Source: Pomacea canaliculata (taxonomy: Eukaryota > Mollusca > Gastropoda > Architaenioglossa > Ampullariidae). From it: a stretch of 64,000 bases of DNA. Below are positions 1 through 11,995 of this stretch, one piece after another (position 1 is the stretch's first letter; each line of letters opens with the position of its first letter). The notes beneath the pieces are model-generated. The model made no database searches. It was not told the origin of the DNA and saw only the letters and a program-made list of their open reading frames with translations. The DNA lies in the NCBI RefSeq assembly GCF_003073045.1, contig NC_037601.1:12139807-12203806 (forward strand), in the 5' to 3' direction. A program made the translations under genes and the position numbers.

Positions 1-132
1 TCTACTTCTATCGTTTCTTTCTTCACTGAATTAGGTATTTGACTTTGAACTATTGTTTAAAATATGAAATCAGTTTGACTTAACTTAAGCTGGTTTCCAT
101 CTATATTTTAGTTGAGATATTTTTGCTACAGG

Positions 133-516
133 ATGAAGGCTGCCGTCGCATTGCTGCTGTTCTCCCTGGTGGCTACCAGCCTCGCTAGCTTCTACTACCC
201 ACCTAAGATCGCGAAGGTCCTCGTCATTCCTAAATACGGCTATGGTGGCTATGGAGGCTATGGAGGCTATGGAGGTTTGGGAGGCTTCGGCGGCTTGGGC
301 GGCCTCGGCGGCCTCGGCGGTTTCGGCGGCTTTGGCGGCCTCGGCGGTTACGGAGGTTACGGCGGTTACGGAGGCTACAGAGGTTACGGAGGCTATGGAG
401 GTTACGGACTTGGCGGTGGAGTAATTGGAGTTGGCAGTGTTGGCATCCTTGGCGGAGGTTTTGGAGGATTTGGAGGCTTTGGAGGATTTGGTGGTGGTCA
501 TGGAGGCAAATACTAA
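133..516 (+). CDS. GY1: secreted Gly/Tyr-rich structural protein, 127 aa
   Basis: The start is the ATG at 133, because the splice acceptor TTTTGCTACAG ends at 131; an earlier in-frame Met at 112 would lie in the intron. Residues 1-18 (MKAAVALLLFSLVATSLA) form a signal peptide with a cleavable SLA end. The box SFYYPPKIAKVLVIPKY follows at 19-35, then GGY repeats, a GGL/GGF block, a second GGY block with one Arg, a GVGSVGILGGG segment, and the tail GGHGGKY. The mature protein has no Asp, Glu or Cys. The coding exon runs 132-558 and ends CACACTAG/GTGAGC. Exon 3 starts at 737 after TTTCAG and carries AATAAA at 812-817. The promoter and exon 1 lie left of the window. Composition resembles molluscan shematrins and other matrix proteins, but homology is not shown. 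A secreted structural, mucus or adhesive role is inferred. Confidence 0.85.
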   Translation: MKAAVALLLFSLVATSLASFYYPPKIAKVLVIPKYGYGGYGGYGGYGGLGGFGGLGGLGGLGGFGGFGGLGGYGGYGGYGGYRGYGGYGGYGLGGGVIGVGSVGILGGGFGGFGGFGGFGGGHGGKY

Positions 517-736
517 TGACATTACTGATGGACCACACAGTTGTGTCTCACACACTAGGTGAGCAGAAGACGTCCCTACTCTGAACTGTATTTTATCCAG
601 TTTATCCTGACCTGATTTAAGATAAATTTTAGACTATACACCTGAGACATCAATTAACTGTTTTAGCCATGAGTTATGCATTAGACATGGTTGGTAGTGT
701 AGTCATTTGAATGTAATGTTTGTTTGTTTGTTTCAG

Positions 737-838
737 GTCGTGGACCTCAGTTTTGACGACATCAACGTGCAGTAAAAAGTGAACATACTAAAATTTAGTC
801 CTGCCTACATAAATAAAGTCTTTATGTTTAACTTTCTT
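737..838 (+). other. GY1 noncoding exon 3 with polyadenylation signal
   Basis: A pyrimidine-rich tract ending TTTCAG at 736 precedes GTCGTGGACC, and AATAAA lies at 812-817. The same exon recurs at every GY locus about 180 bases past the coding exon donor. It carries no conserved reading frame and is taken as 3' UTR. The 3' end is estimated from the signal. Confidence 0.7.
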
Positions 839-2269
839 GACTTCCTTGTTATTAACTGTATTTTTACTTTGTTAGTCTATGTTTTGGCTGTAAACAGTAC
901 TATAGATCACTTTGCCACTCGTCTGCTTTTGAAACCTCTTTGGTGAGGTCCGGAGCTCTGACAAACGAAGAATCTTTTTCTTTTGAAGTTCAGTAAGATC
1001 CGACAAGCCAACGACAAATACAGATAAAGGTAGAAACAGAAAGAACTTGGACAGAATATTACATTCCTTAAAAATAAACATTTATTTAGTTTCATTGTAA
1101 TACTCATTTATTATTCTGTAAAAAATAATTTAATCAAAACCTTATATAGAAAGAAGCAGTCTTATTTAAAAATAATAATAATAACAAAAAAATTTTTTTT
1201 AAAATAAATTTATTCGAGACTTATACACAGCACTGAAGAAAACGGCCAGGTTCCCATTCCCTCCAAAATCACTCTTTTCTCTAAATCTTAATCCTCAACA
1301 TTAATACGAGTTAATGCCCCTTGACAATGCCGTTATATCGAAGAAAAAGTGGTCAGACATGGCTAGAAATAACTATTATATTTTACAGGATATTTTTATA
1401 TCATTTGTTTTGCCCTTTAAAACTTAAAAAAATGTCTTTAGTTGTGCATGTCAAGCTACGATCACAAATGGCGCCCAAAGAAACATTTTTAAAAGCTTAT
1501 AATTCCTTTATTTTTGTGAATAGACCAAAAACATTTTTTTCGAAATGATTCGCTAATCATTCAAAATTTAACATGGAGAAATAAGGAAAATCAACTTAAA
1601 TATTTTTCGGATTTTTTTTTAAATGGCATATTTCCATTTAAGAAGAAATGATTTAAAGCAGTGTAATTATTAAAAGCTACTAATTTCTCAGAAAAAGCCT
1701 ACTCAGAAAAAAATTAAGATTTACAGCGCTTTTCCAATGATTTGCTTAAAGTGCTTCACAGAAATGATTTACAGACTTAATGACTGTCAACCACGCACCC
1801 ATATTTGCATCCAACAAACCACTCTCACTTCTACAACACACACCTCCCCATACACAAAGTAATTTACAGACACAAAAGGTCAGTACAGGGTCACAGTAAA
1901 GTCGTTATTTTGAAAGATGTCTTTGGTGGTAAGACTATCAGAGCGATGAAGGCTGACGGGTAATCTTTTCTTAGTTGATGAGTCTTGGTAGGAGAAATTC
2001 TTCTGTCCGTACGCTTTTGTCTTAGTGGGACTAACAGAAGCTTGGTGTCAGAAGATGAACAAAGGGGTCGAGCGGGTGCACAGATGGAAGTGAGTTCGGA
2101 AAGGTACCGAGGTCCAGTACCTGAAACAGCGGAGTAAGTCGATGTGGAAAGTTTGTAAGCTGGCGATTGGCAGTCAGTGAAAGGAAAGAGAGAGAACAAA
2201 GATGGGTAAAATTGCAACACAAATAAAAAGACGCATACAAAGGGAGAGGCAAAAGCATCAGAAGAAATT
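839..2269. other. AT-rich spacer with dispersed repeat block
   Basis: I see no supported gene. At 1720-1770 a GCGCTTTT...AAGTGCTT motif resembles the repeat at about 33250. The stretch 1789-1890 (CATATTTGCATCC... and TAATTTACAGACA) matches 13924-14030, so GY1 and GY4 share 3' flank and arose by duplication of more than the gene. The block 1980-2260 is an unclassified moderately GC-rich repeat. Confidence 0.45.
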
Positions 2270-3514
2270 ATCGTTGGAGACAGAAGCCGAAAAGCTTTTG
2301 CGATTGGAAGAACGCCGTGAGAAAGCAAAACAAAACAAAACTAAAGAAAAAAAAAATCAAAACAATTTTTTTTAAACATACTTTTAATTAAAATGAACTA
2401 ATATGGGTAAAATATTTTTCCTCAGGTTTCGGGATTTCCTTTAATACAAAAATCTAAAAAAATGTGAGGGGCACTTGTAGCTTTTGGCACTCCAACGCTC
2501 TTCCAATCATAAACACTTCTCGGCTACAGCCGCCAACGATAATTGCACCTGATGTGTTTGCCTTTTGTTTTGTATGCGTCTCATGAACACACACATACAT
2601 ACACACACACACATATACACCTTTTCTAGACTCTGAGACACAAGATTTCTCAGGAAAAGAGATAGGGTGTGGGCGAGTGTCGGATAGGTTTCTGTCTTAT
2701 GACAAACTTAACAATCAGAACTTTCGGAGAATAGCAACTATGTCTAATATTCCTTACAGGTTAACCGCTATCTAGTCAAGTTTGTAGCATCCCGTGTTTA
2801 GAGACCAAAACACTGTGAGCACCCTAAAGAACCAGACAGCTGGTGCTTTTTCCAGAAATCTTTGGCACAAAATAAGGAATAACCTAGCCACAAAAATCTC
2901 CCATCCTTAATCTGTATGACTACAAAGATAATTCATAAAATACTAGTATACAGAAGAATAAAATATAAGCAGCTACTTAAAATGTTGATGCACTCAACGA
3001 TATATTTCTAGATTCGATAACAAGGTAATGCTTCCCCAAGACTTATTTCATGAGAGAGCCATTCCTTATGCAGTTTGTATCTTTAGGGAAGAGGCTTTTC
3101 AACCGTTTTCCTAAAAAATTATATGTGTTGATATTATTGCCATCAGCAGACTTATTTTCAAGGTGAACTAAAATACAAAACTTTGAGCGTGAAAAGTGAG
3201 AAGGATTAATGTTCATGTGTAATGTATGGTAGATTAAGTTACTCTAATAATTTGTTGATTATTTTTCTGATATGAAATTTGTCTTTGTTCAATTCAAATT
3301 TTTGTTGGTGTTTTTTAATGTAATCCTAACATAGCTGTAGAATGTAAGTGACAAAGATTCCCCATGATGAAACGCATTGTAGTTCTATTTGTGCGAAGAG
3401 AGAGAGAGACTTGGGTGAAGCTTGTGAAACAGTCTGTCATTCTGTCTGATGCCGTTTGTTAAAATGAAACGCAGACTTACAGAGTAAAAATACAGTCAAT
3501 AACAAGAAGTCAAG

Positions 3515-3618
3515 GTGGTTATATTTCAGGACTTTATTGATGTATACAAGACTGGATTTTTGTACGTTCGTTCTTTTTTCTGTACGTTGATGTGGTCGTC
3601 AAAAATGAGTTCCACAAT
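3515..3618 (-). other. GY2 noncoding exon 3
   Basis: On the minus strand an acceptor GTTTGTTTCAG precedes ATTGTGGAACTC, and the AATAAA signal lies at 3533-3538. This exon is of the ATTGTGGAAC type, unlike the GTCGTGGAGC or GTCTTGGAGC type of GY5-GY10. Confidence 0.65.
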
Positions 3619-3841
3619 CTGAAACAAACAAACATTAATTACATTAACATTACTACACTACCAACCATGTGTAACGCATAACTCATGGCTAAAATGGCTG
3701 ATTGATATCTTCGTTCTGTAGTCTAAGATTTACCTAAAAAAAAACTCAGTACCCACTTGGTAAAATAATATATTAAGAGCATAGACGTCTTCTGCTCACC
3801 TAGTGTGCGAGACACAACTTTATGATCCATCAGTAATGTCA

Positions 3842-4195
3842 TTAGTATTTGCCTCCATGACCACCACCGAATCCTCCAAAGCCTCCGCCAAAACCTAGAC
3901 CACCGCCAAGGATGCCAACGCTTCCAATTCCGATACCACCGCCAAGACCGTAGCCTCCGTAACCGCCGATGCCGCCCAAGCCGCCCAAGCCGCCGAAGCC
4001 ACCGAGGCCGCCAATTCCTCCGTAACCACCGTAGCCTCCATAGCCTCCATAGCCTCCATAGCCACCATAGCCTCCATAGCCACCATAGCCGTATTTAGGA
4101 ATGACGAGGATCTTCGCGATCTTAGGTGGGTAGTAGAAGCTAGCGAGGCTGGTAGCCACCAGGGAGAAAAGCAGCAAAGCGACGGCAGCCTTCAT
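3842..4195 (-). CDS. GY2: secreted Gly/Tyr-rich structural protein, 117 aa
   Basis: The start ATG at 4195 lies one base after the acceptor TTTTGCTACAG; an upstream in-frame Met is intronic. The signal peptide is the same as in GY1. The box SFYYPPKIAKILVIPKY is followed by about eight uninterrupted GGY units, a GGI/GGL/GGF block, YGLGGGIGIGSVGILGGG and the tail GGFGGGHGGKY. There is no acidic residue and no Cys in the mature chain. The coding exon spans 3800-4196 and its donor (CACACTAG/GTGAGC) matches GY1. The frame is fully open and is the undamaged reference for GY3. Secretion is well supported; a structural role is inferred from composition. Confidence 0.85.
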   Translation of the reverse strand: MKAAVALLLFSLVATSLASFYYPPKIAKILVIPKYGYGGYGGYGGYGGYGGYGGYGGYGGIGGLGGFGGLGGLGGIGGYGGYGLGGGIGIGSVGILGGGLGFGGGFGGFGGGHGGKY

Positions 4196-4482
4196 TCTGT
4201 AGCAAAAATATCTCAACTAAACTATAGATGGAACCATCTTAAATTAAGCCAAACTGATTTCATATTTTAAACAATAGTTCAAAGTCAAATGCATAATTCA
4301 GTGAAGAGAGAAACGTTAGAAGGAGAACGCATTATGATTTAGGTAAAAGGGAAGAAATCAAAAGATAGAATAAAAGAAAGAGGAAGAAAACTAAAACTTA
4401 ATCAGCATGAACAGAAGAACTCAATCTTCCATGTAACCACATATCGAAATAGCAAACAGAGAAAAGCTGTTTAGTTACTTGC

Positions 4483-4560
4483 CTTGAATGTAGGATGTGT
4501 GTGATGTAAGGCGGCCTGCTTTTCTTCTTATATACTCGTGCTTTGTAGCCGTAGGGATCA
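4483..4560 (-). promoter_or_regulatory. GY2 core promoter and exon 1, class II, GC donor
   Basis: TATATAAG lies at 4527-4534 in the context GAGTATATAAGAAGAAAAGC, shared with GY5 and, decayed, with GY3. The short noncoding exon 1 ends CATTCAAG at 4483. The following intron begins GCAAGT rather than GTAAGT, a probable GC-AG intron; GY5 has GTAGGT at the same place. Confidence 0.65.
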
Positions 4561-5551
4561 TCTCAATCAGTTGTTGTCACTTTTATGGAACGACGTTGAG
4601 AAACCAAGATCGTAAAACTGTGTCGAACCCATTAATCAATAATTATCAGACTTATAGGTCTCATATTTTATGTATAGACAGAAAGAGGTTGTCCAGTATT
4701 ATAGCTTACAGGGACAGCTAGGTCCATGGCATGTCTGCTTATGCGTTAACAAAGAGCAACTACCGAAGTAGATATTACAAAATAATACATTTTACTCAAT
4801 TTAACCCGTTCATTTAAAAAAAATGCAATCGTAATAAAAACAAAAAAGAATACAACAACAACAAAAATATGCATTTGACGAGTGATCCTAAAAATCGGGT
4901 GGAATTGCAAACATTAGCCTGCTAGCTATTTTCGGGATATTTGTAACATTACTTCCGTAAGAATACGTAAACCAGAAATAAGATTGATGTCTAAATGTAC
5001 AAGTACATACTAGCCTTGTGTGAAAGAAAAACAAACTACGTAAGATTATTTAATATCGCGCCTTCTTTTTTTGTGTTAATAACAATCAAGCTTTGATTTA
5101 AAAAAAATGATGAATAGTTTGAATGGCTTGATGACAGATGTTTAAAAAATTATCGGTTATTATTTCTTTAAGAAATAATAGTGGTTATGAATGTGACAAA
5201 GGGTTCGTGTTTAAAGCGCATGACACATGAGTTTGAATACAAACCGTCTTGTGATGACGTTAACTACCCTGGTGGCAAGTTGGACTCCATTGTGAGCGGT
5301 TAATGGAGAAGGTAACTGCTGTGATGCGAGTGGCACTAAACTTTTCGGACCTATTTCGTTCTTCTGACATTTTTAATCATAGTAATTAGATGGTAAGATG
5401 GATTGGTTTATATTCGTTTAAAGCTAACCAGAGTGGCCTAAGGCTGAAACCAAGTTTGGTAGCAGGTGAAGGAAAGAATTTGCAGACCACAACAAGTGAT
5501 AAAAAAAGACATTTTTTTTTTGTTTGTTGTTTTTCTTTTTTAAATCTAAAG

Positions 5552-5738
5552 CAGTGGGTCTTAACTGGGTGTCGATCGAACCCTAGGGGCTCGGTGAGTC
5601 GGTCTCAGGGTATCGCGGCGGAGCCTCCGCCACGGAGGTCCAAGACACCCCGCAATTAGTGATGACACTAAAGAAGGGTTCGGGGAATGTGCATATGAAA
5701 CTTGTGGTTTGGTACCTCAAAAATGGTTAAGAACACTG
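5552..5738. mobile_element. hAT-type MITE, 187 bp, with perfect 8-bp target duplication
   Basis: The ends are imperfect inverted repeats, CAGTGGGTCTTAAC at the left and GTTAAGAACACTG at the right. ATCTAAAG flanks both sides (5544-5551 and 5739-5746), the 8-bp duplication expected for hAT. The interior is GC-rich compared with its surroundings and has no frame. The paralogous site near 10440-10464 is empty. Confidence 0.85.
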
Positions 5739-6964
5739 ATCTAAAGAGACTTCTCACATCAGTAAATCAACAAAACCATAAAATTGAAGAAGAAATGAAC
5801 GATAAATTCAGGAATATGTACTAACTAAAAAAGAAAAATAATTTGTGCATTCACTGTGAAAGCTTTTAAACTGAAAAGAAACACGCCAGAAAATTGTCCT
5901 CTAAGTTAATCAGATTGAGATTGAATTTTTGCGTTTGATTTATTTTTTGTCATTTTTTGACAAGTTCGTGCTTCTTTTTCAGTTTGTGTTTACTTTTATT
6001 TTCTTATTTATTAAATATCTTGAACCTCTTCCTTTGCTAAAGTGAGTTGGCTGGTCAGAATTTGTTCCTTACTGTCATGTCAGCTCTTTGTATTATCTAT
6101 TCCTTATAAATTATTGTCTTAAATTTGAAATCTCTTCAAATAATTCACCAATCTCCCCTGCTCCCAAGTGTCCCAACAAAACCTAAATGCATATTTATAC
6201 TGACTTCATGTCTAAAGATTCCTTTTTACTTGGGGCAACTGTGACATGCTTCAATTTTGTCAAAAAAAAAGACAAACAAACAAAACAAACAAAACAACAA
6301 ACAAAAACAAAACCTATCAACAAAGAAATACATCAAAATAAAGAGATTGTATACAAAAAAAATGCAAATAATTAACTACTTGACATCTCCGTAGTCTCCA
6401 AAAAGTCTTAAAAGTTGGCTTAATAAGAATCAGCAGAGTTATTTCTGTTGAGGTTGTGGTTACGGAGTCTACAGAGGCATTATGGGTAGTGTATTAAGCC
6501 GCTAGATGATCTATAATGTCAGTGGATGATAAAGATCTTTCTTCTTCACCTTGTTGGTGTCGTGAGGTGTTGGACCTCACTTGTCTTGTGGTCAGCTTTA
6601 CGTGGGGGCGGTGCCCATCTCCTCTTCCCCCTTGCAGCCTTATCTTCTTCAACTCTCTATACACTCAGTTACCCATTAGAGCCAGATGGGTCGACTGGAA
6701 GAGTTATTATTATTTTAATTAAATCATCATTGTTATTTGCTCAAGAAAACAAAAAGATATAATATCAGATTTATTTTATGTAGCTTTTTAACACTTGAGT
6801 CAGTAAACACTTGTACAATTAAGTTTAATCTTATCTGTGACTGACAGGTTGTATTTAAAAAGCATGGTTACACATTTTTCGAAAATGACTAGCAGGTTAT
6901 TGTGTGTCTTCACACACCTGTTCTTTACTAATTTCATTAAAGATTTTGTTCTTATTTTTACTGC

Positions 6965-7077
6965 AAATGGAAAAACGCAGAGAAAGAACAGCGTGCGCGA
7001 GTCGAGAAATGAACTCTGGGCAGCCAACCTTCACTGTATTGGTGACAGGCGCTAACCGTTGCGTCACCATACCGCTC
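6965..7077 (-). mobile_element. tRNA-derived SINE fragment
   Basis: Read on the minus strand it starts GGTGACGCAACGGTTAGCG, a tRNA-like box A region, and continues through GAGTTCATTTCTCGA, a box B-like region. It matches the copy at 52085-52268. It sits exactly at the junction between the two 4.7 kb repeat copies. Confidence 0.6.
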
Positions 7078-8603
7078 TATCGTTGGAGACAGAAGCCGAA
7101 AAGCGTTTGCGATTGGAAGAACGCCGTGAGAAAGCAAAACAAAACAAAACTAAAGAAAAAATTCAAAACAAGTTTTTTAAAAATACTTTTATTTAAAATA
7201 AACTAATAGGGGTAAAATATTTTCCCTCAGGTTTCGGGATTTCCTTTAATACAAAAATCTAAAAAATGTGAGGGGCACTTGTAGTTTGCTGCACTCCAGC
7301 TCTCTTCCAATCATAAACGCTTCTCGGCTACACCCGCCAACGATAATTGCTCCTGATGTGTTTGCCTTTTGTTTTGTATGCCTCTCATGAACACACACAC
7401 ACACATCTTCTCTAGACTCTGAGACACAAGATGTCTCAGGAAAAGAGATAGGGTGTGGGCGAGTGTCCGATGGGTTTTCTATCTTAAGCCAAACTTAACA
7501 ATCAGAACTTTCGGAGACTAGCAATTACGTGTAATAATCCTTACAGGATGACTGCTCTCTAGTCAAGTTTGTCGCATCCCGTGTGTAGAGACCAAAAAAC
7601 TGTGAACAGCTGGAGATTTTCCCAGAAATCTTGGCACAAATAAGGAATCACCTAGCCACAAAATCATCCATCCTTAAGTCTGTATGACTACAAAGGTAAT
7701 TTTATGAAATACTAGTATAGAAGAATAAATATAAAATATTAATATTAAAATGTTGATGCACTCAAGAGTTGTTTTTATTTCTCAAATTCCGATAAAAAGG
7801 TTGTGCTTCCCCAAGACTTATTCTCATGAGAGAGCCATTTTTTTATGCATTGCATCTTCAGTGAAGAAGCTTTTCAACCGTTTCCGTAAAAATTTTAAGT
7901 GTTATATTTATTTCGCATCTATCTACTTATTTTCAAGGTGAACTAAAATGCAAGACTTTGAACGTGCAAAAAGTGAGAAGATTAAGTTCATGTGTAATGC
8001 ATGGTAGATTAGGTTACTCTAATAATTTGTTGATTATTTATCTGATATGAAAATTTGTCTTTGTTCAATTAATTTTTGTTGGTGTTTTTAATGTAATCCT
8101 AACATAGCTGTAGAATGTAAGTAAGACAAGATTCCCATGATGAACGCATTGTAGTTCTATTTGTGCGAAAAGAGAGAGAGAGAGACTTGTGTGAAGCTGT
8201 GAAACAGTCCGTCATTCTGTCTGATGCGTTGTTAAATGAAACACAACTTACAGAAAGTAAAATACAGTCAATAACAACAAAGTCAGTGTTATATTTAAGG
8301 ACTTTATTGATGTATACAAGACTGAATTTTTGTACGTTCGTTCTTTTTTCTGTACGTTGATGGTCGTCAAAAATGAGTTCCACAATCTGAAACAAACAAA
8401 CATTAATTACATTAACATGATCTACACTACAACCATGTGTAACGCATAACTCATGGCTTAAATGGCTGATGATATCTCTGGTCTGTAATCTTAAGATTTA
8501 CTAACAAAACTCAGTACCACTTGGTATATAATATTAGAGCATAGACGTCTTCTGCTCACCTAGTGTGGCGAGACACACAATTTATGATCCATCAGTAATG
8601 TCA

Positions 8604-8969
8604 TTAGTATTTGCCTCCATGACCACCACCGAATCCTCCAAAGCCTCCGCAAAACCTAGACCGCAGCAAGGATGCCAACACTGAGCACGCAAGTTCCAGA
8701 ACTACCAACCGCCAAGACCTAACTGCCTAACCGCGAGTAGATCCGGCCCAAGCCGCCAAACCGCCGACGCAACGAGGCCGCAAATTCCTCCGTAACCACA
8801 CCGTAGCCTCCATAGCCTCCATATCTACCACCATAGCCTCCATACATCCATAGCCACCATACCGTGATATTAGGATGACGAGACCCTTCCGATCCTTAGT
8901 GGTGAGTAGTAAGCTAGCAGAGAACTGGTAGCACCAGCGAGACAGCAGCAAAGCGACGGCAGCCTTCAT
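8604..8969 (-). pseudogene. GY3: indel-riddled copy of GY2
   Basis: The ATG at 8969 begins MKAAVALLL and the frame is then lost. The sequence nevertheless aligns with GY2 throughout, down to the end GGCAAATACTAATGAC at 8604. More than ten single-base gains and losses separate it from GY2 over about 360 bases, and the same density continues into both flanks. That pattern fits sequencing error at least as well as gene death. Exon 3 (AATAAA near 8300) and the promoter are recognisable too. As written it cannot encode a GY protein. Confidence 0.7.
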
Positions 8970-9254
8970 CTGTAAGCAAAAATTATCTCAACTAAAACAA
9001 TAGATGGAACATCTTTAATTAAGCCAAACTGATTTCCATATTTTAAAACAATAGTTCAAAGTCAAATACATATCAGTGAAGAGAGAAAGCGATAGAGGGA
9101 GACGCATTATATTAGGTAGTAAAAGGGAGAAATCAAAGAAGTCAGAAGGAATAAAGAAAGAGGAAAAGTAAAACTACCCACGCTAATCAGGCAAGAAAGA
9201 ACAGAATCAATTCATGTAACACACTATCGAAGTAGTAGCAACAGAGAAAAGCTG

Positions 9255-9330
9255 TTTATTACCACTCTGAATTCGTGGTGTAGTGTGATGTAGGTGTTGC
9301 TTTACTTATATATACTCGTTTTGTAAGCAG
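9255..9330 (-). promoter_or_regulatory. GY3 promoter relic, class II
   Basis: GTATATATAAG lies at 9305-9315 followed by a degraded exon 1 (ATTCAGAGTGG instead of CATTCAAGG). It is homologous to the GY2 promoter with extra and missing bases. Confidence 0.45.
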
Positions 9331-11884
9331 CGTAGGGATCAAACGTCTCACAATCAATGTTGTCACTTTTATGAGAGAAAGAGAAACCAGATCGATAAAC
9401 TTATGTCGACTCACATCATCCTAATTAAAAATTATCAATTTCTATCATTGCAAGGTCTTCATATTTATTGTATAGAACAGAAAGAGGTTGTCCAGTATTA
9501 TAGCTTACAAGGACAGCTAGGTCAAGGCACGTCTTCTATTGCGAGTTAACAAAGAGCAACTACCGAAGTAGATTCTACAAAATAGTACATTTTACTCAAT
9601 TTAACCCGTTCATTTAAAAAATTGCAACCGTAATAAAACAAAACAGATAACCATAAAAAAATCAGAACAGCATGAATCAACAAGAGAAATATAGCATTAG
9701 ACGAGTGATCCTAAATATGACGGGTGGATTATGCAAACATTTGCCTGCTAGCATATTTTCGGATATTGTAAACATTACTTCGCGTATCCTTAAACCCAGA
9801 AATAGAAGATTAATATGCTAAATGGTACAAGTCGCGTACTGAGCTGGCCTTATGTGAAGGAAAAAACAAACTACGGTAGATGGTGAACCTATCCATTTTT
9901 GTGTTAAAACAGATCAAGACAATTCTCATTAAACAAAATGACACGATATAGAAATGGCTTGCTAGAAGCTGTTGACACCACCTTTTGGTTAATATTAATT
10001 TATATTTAATAAATAATAGTGGTTTTAAGAATTGTGACAAAGGTTCGTGTATATCGAAAGACGCATACACATGAAGGTTTTGAGAATACAATAACCGTCA
10101 CATTGTGAAATCGCACTTTAACTGCACACTCTAAGATTGACTCCACTAAGCTACGGGAGTGCACTGTTAATTGGAGCAGCGTAACTGCTGTATGCGAGTG
10201 CACTAAACTTTCCGACCTATTCATTCTTCTGACATATTTAGGATCACTTTAGTGTAAGGTATATGGGATTTATAGCATCATAGTAATGAGATGCGTCTGT
10301 TTGTTTGATGGATTCTGGGTTTTTATTCGTTTAAACCTAACCACAATCAGCAGTGGCCCCCCCCATAAGCTGAAACCAAGTTTGACACATGAAAGAAATA
10401 TATTATGCAGACACACAAGAAGTGATACAAATGCATGTTTGTTTTTTTTTATATATATAAAGAGACTTCTCACATCAGTAAATCGACAAAAACCATAAAA
10501 TTGATTAAGAAATGAACGATAAATCAGGAATTATACTAACTAAAAAAGAAAAATATTTGCCTATTCACTGTGAAAGTTTTTTAACTGAAAAGTAATACGC
10601 CCAAGAAAAATTGTCCTTTGAGTAAAATCAGAATGTGATTGACTTTTGCTTTTGATTTTTTTGTCATTTTTTTGACAAGTTTGTGTTTACTTTTTTTATT
10701 CCTAATTTATTAAATATCTTGAGACCTTTTTTTTGCTAAAGTGTTAGTGGTCAGAATTTGTTTCTTTCTGTCATGGTCAGCTCTTTGGTATTATTATTAC
10801 TTGTAAATTATTGTCTTGAATTTGAAATCTCTTCAAATAATTCACCATTCTTCCCGTGCTCCGAAGTGTCTTAACAAAACCTAATGCATATTTATACTAA
10901 CTTCACACGTGTAAAGGTGCCTTTTACTTTGGGCAACTAGTGCCGTGCTTTAAATTTTGTCAAAAAATAACAAACAAAAACAAAACCCCTCAACAAAACA
11001 AATACATCAAATAAAAGATGTATAAAAAAATGTAAATAAATAACTACTTGACATCTCCGTAGTCTCAAAAAATCTTGAAAGTTTGCTTAATAAAAATCAG
11101 TAGGTTCATTTTTGTTGAGGTTGTGGTTAGGAAGTCTACAGAGGCATTATGGGTAGTGTATTAAACCACTAGATGATCTATAATGTCAGTGGATAAGGAT
11201 CGTTCTTCTTCACCTTGTTGGTGTCGTGAGGTGTTGGACCTCACTTGTCTTGCGATGTCCATCTCTTCTTCCCCCTTATCTTCTTCAACTCTCTATACAC
11301 TCAGGTACCCATTAGAGCCAGATAGGTCGACTGGGAGAGTTATTATTATTTTAATTAAATCATCATTGTTATTTGCTAAAGAAAACAAAAAAGATATTCT
11401 ATCAGATTTATCTTATGTAGCTTTTTAACACTTGAGTCAGTAAACACTTGTACAAGTACAGTTTAATCTTGTCTGTGACTGACAGGTTGTATTTAAAAAG
11501 CATGGGTACAAAGTTTTCGAAAATGACAAGCAAAATTTAATAATTTTGTTAAATATTCTGTTCTTATTTTTACTGCAAATCGAATATCGCTTTTTAATGA
11601 TTGGGTTAAATTGGGTTATATATACAATCCTGTAGTATTTTCTTAAGAAGAAACTATCTGGTCTCGAGACAAATGACAAAACTATCATCTTCATATTAAA
11701 AACACCATAAAACCTATGATGACCCCAAATGTTACCGGATGCGCCTTGTCACGTGGTCCTACCTGTCCCCGTGAGCGCAGACTGTCCAACGTGTCTTTCT
11801 CCTCTTTCTGTCTATACATTAAAATATACCATTGACAAAAAATGATTAATGGGTCAGGCACGTTTAGTATTAGTGACAAAAACT

Positions 11885-11995
11885 TATTGATATAACCCCT
11901 ACGGCCTCAAAAGAACTACTATATAAGTAGAAGAGCAGGTACCACCTACTTTAGTTGACCTCGAGCTTTGAAACCACCAGAAAAGTCCGACATAC
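11885..11995 (+). promoter_or_regulatory. GY4 promoter, class I
   Basis: TATATAAG at 11920-11927 sits in ACTATATAAGTAGAAGAGCA, preceded by TATAACCCCTACGGCC. This is the class I layout seen at GY6-GY10. The exon 1 donor is not clear (ATACAAG/GAAGTA). The TATA box lies 1.1 kb from the GY4 ATG, against about 0.33 kb in GY6, so intron 1 seems to hold an insertion of roughly 0.7 kb. Confidence 0.55.

Larger units (their letters stand above)
2270..6960. repeat. 4.7 kb direct duplication, copy 1 (contains GY2)
   Basis: From CGTTGGAGACAGAAGCCG at about 2272 to the tract around 6960, the sequence is collinear with 7078-11540. Shared landmarks are a CACACA run with TCTAGACTCTGAGACAC near 2600/7400, GY2/GY3, a spacer with TTAATGGAGAAGG, and the block TTGGTGTCGTGAGGTGTTGG at about 6552/11217. 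Copy 1 additionally holds a MITE at 5552-5738. Apart from GY2 no gene is supported. The short open frames at 6516-6762 sit in the repeated block and have no conserved coding pattern. Confidence 0.75.
7078..11540. repeat. 4.7 kb direct duplication, copy 2 (contains GY3)
   Basis: This is collinear with 2270-6960. The flanks (7078-8400 and 10440-11540) match with ordinary divergence. The middle, about 8400-10400, differs by very frequent single-base insertions and deletions. Apart from the GY3 remnant I see no gene. Confidence 0.75.

Noticed and set aside
112-132. Upstream in-frame Met (MRYFCYR extension) for GY1 and the equivalents at GY2 and GY5
   Set aside because: The extension lies within the intron. 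The acceptor TTTTGCTACAG ends right before the conserved ATG in all copies.
85-555. 156-codon minus-strand open frame over GY1, and similar Ala/Ser/Thr- or Met/Glu/Ala-rich frames over other GY genes
   Set aside because: These are shadows of the GGY repeat read in other frames. They lack a signal peptide or any splice support and change character with each indel.
6516-6762. Cys-rich small open frame with a counterpart at 11183-11428
   Set aside because: The two copies diverge by frame-changing indels and lie in a dispersed repeat block.
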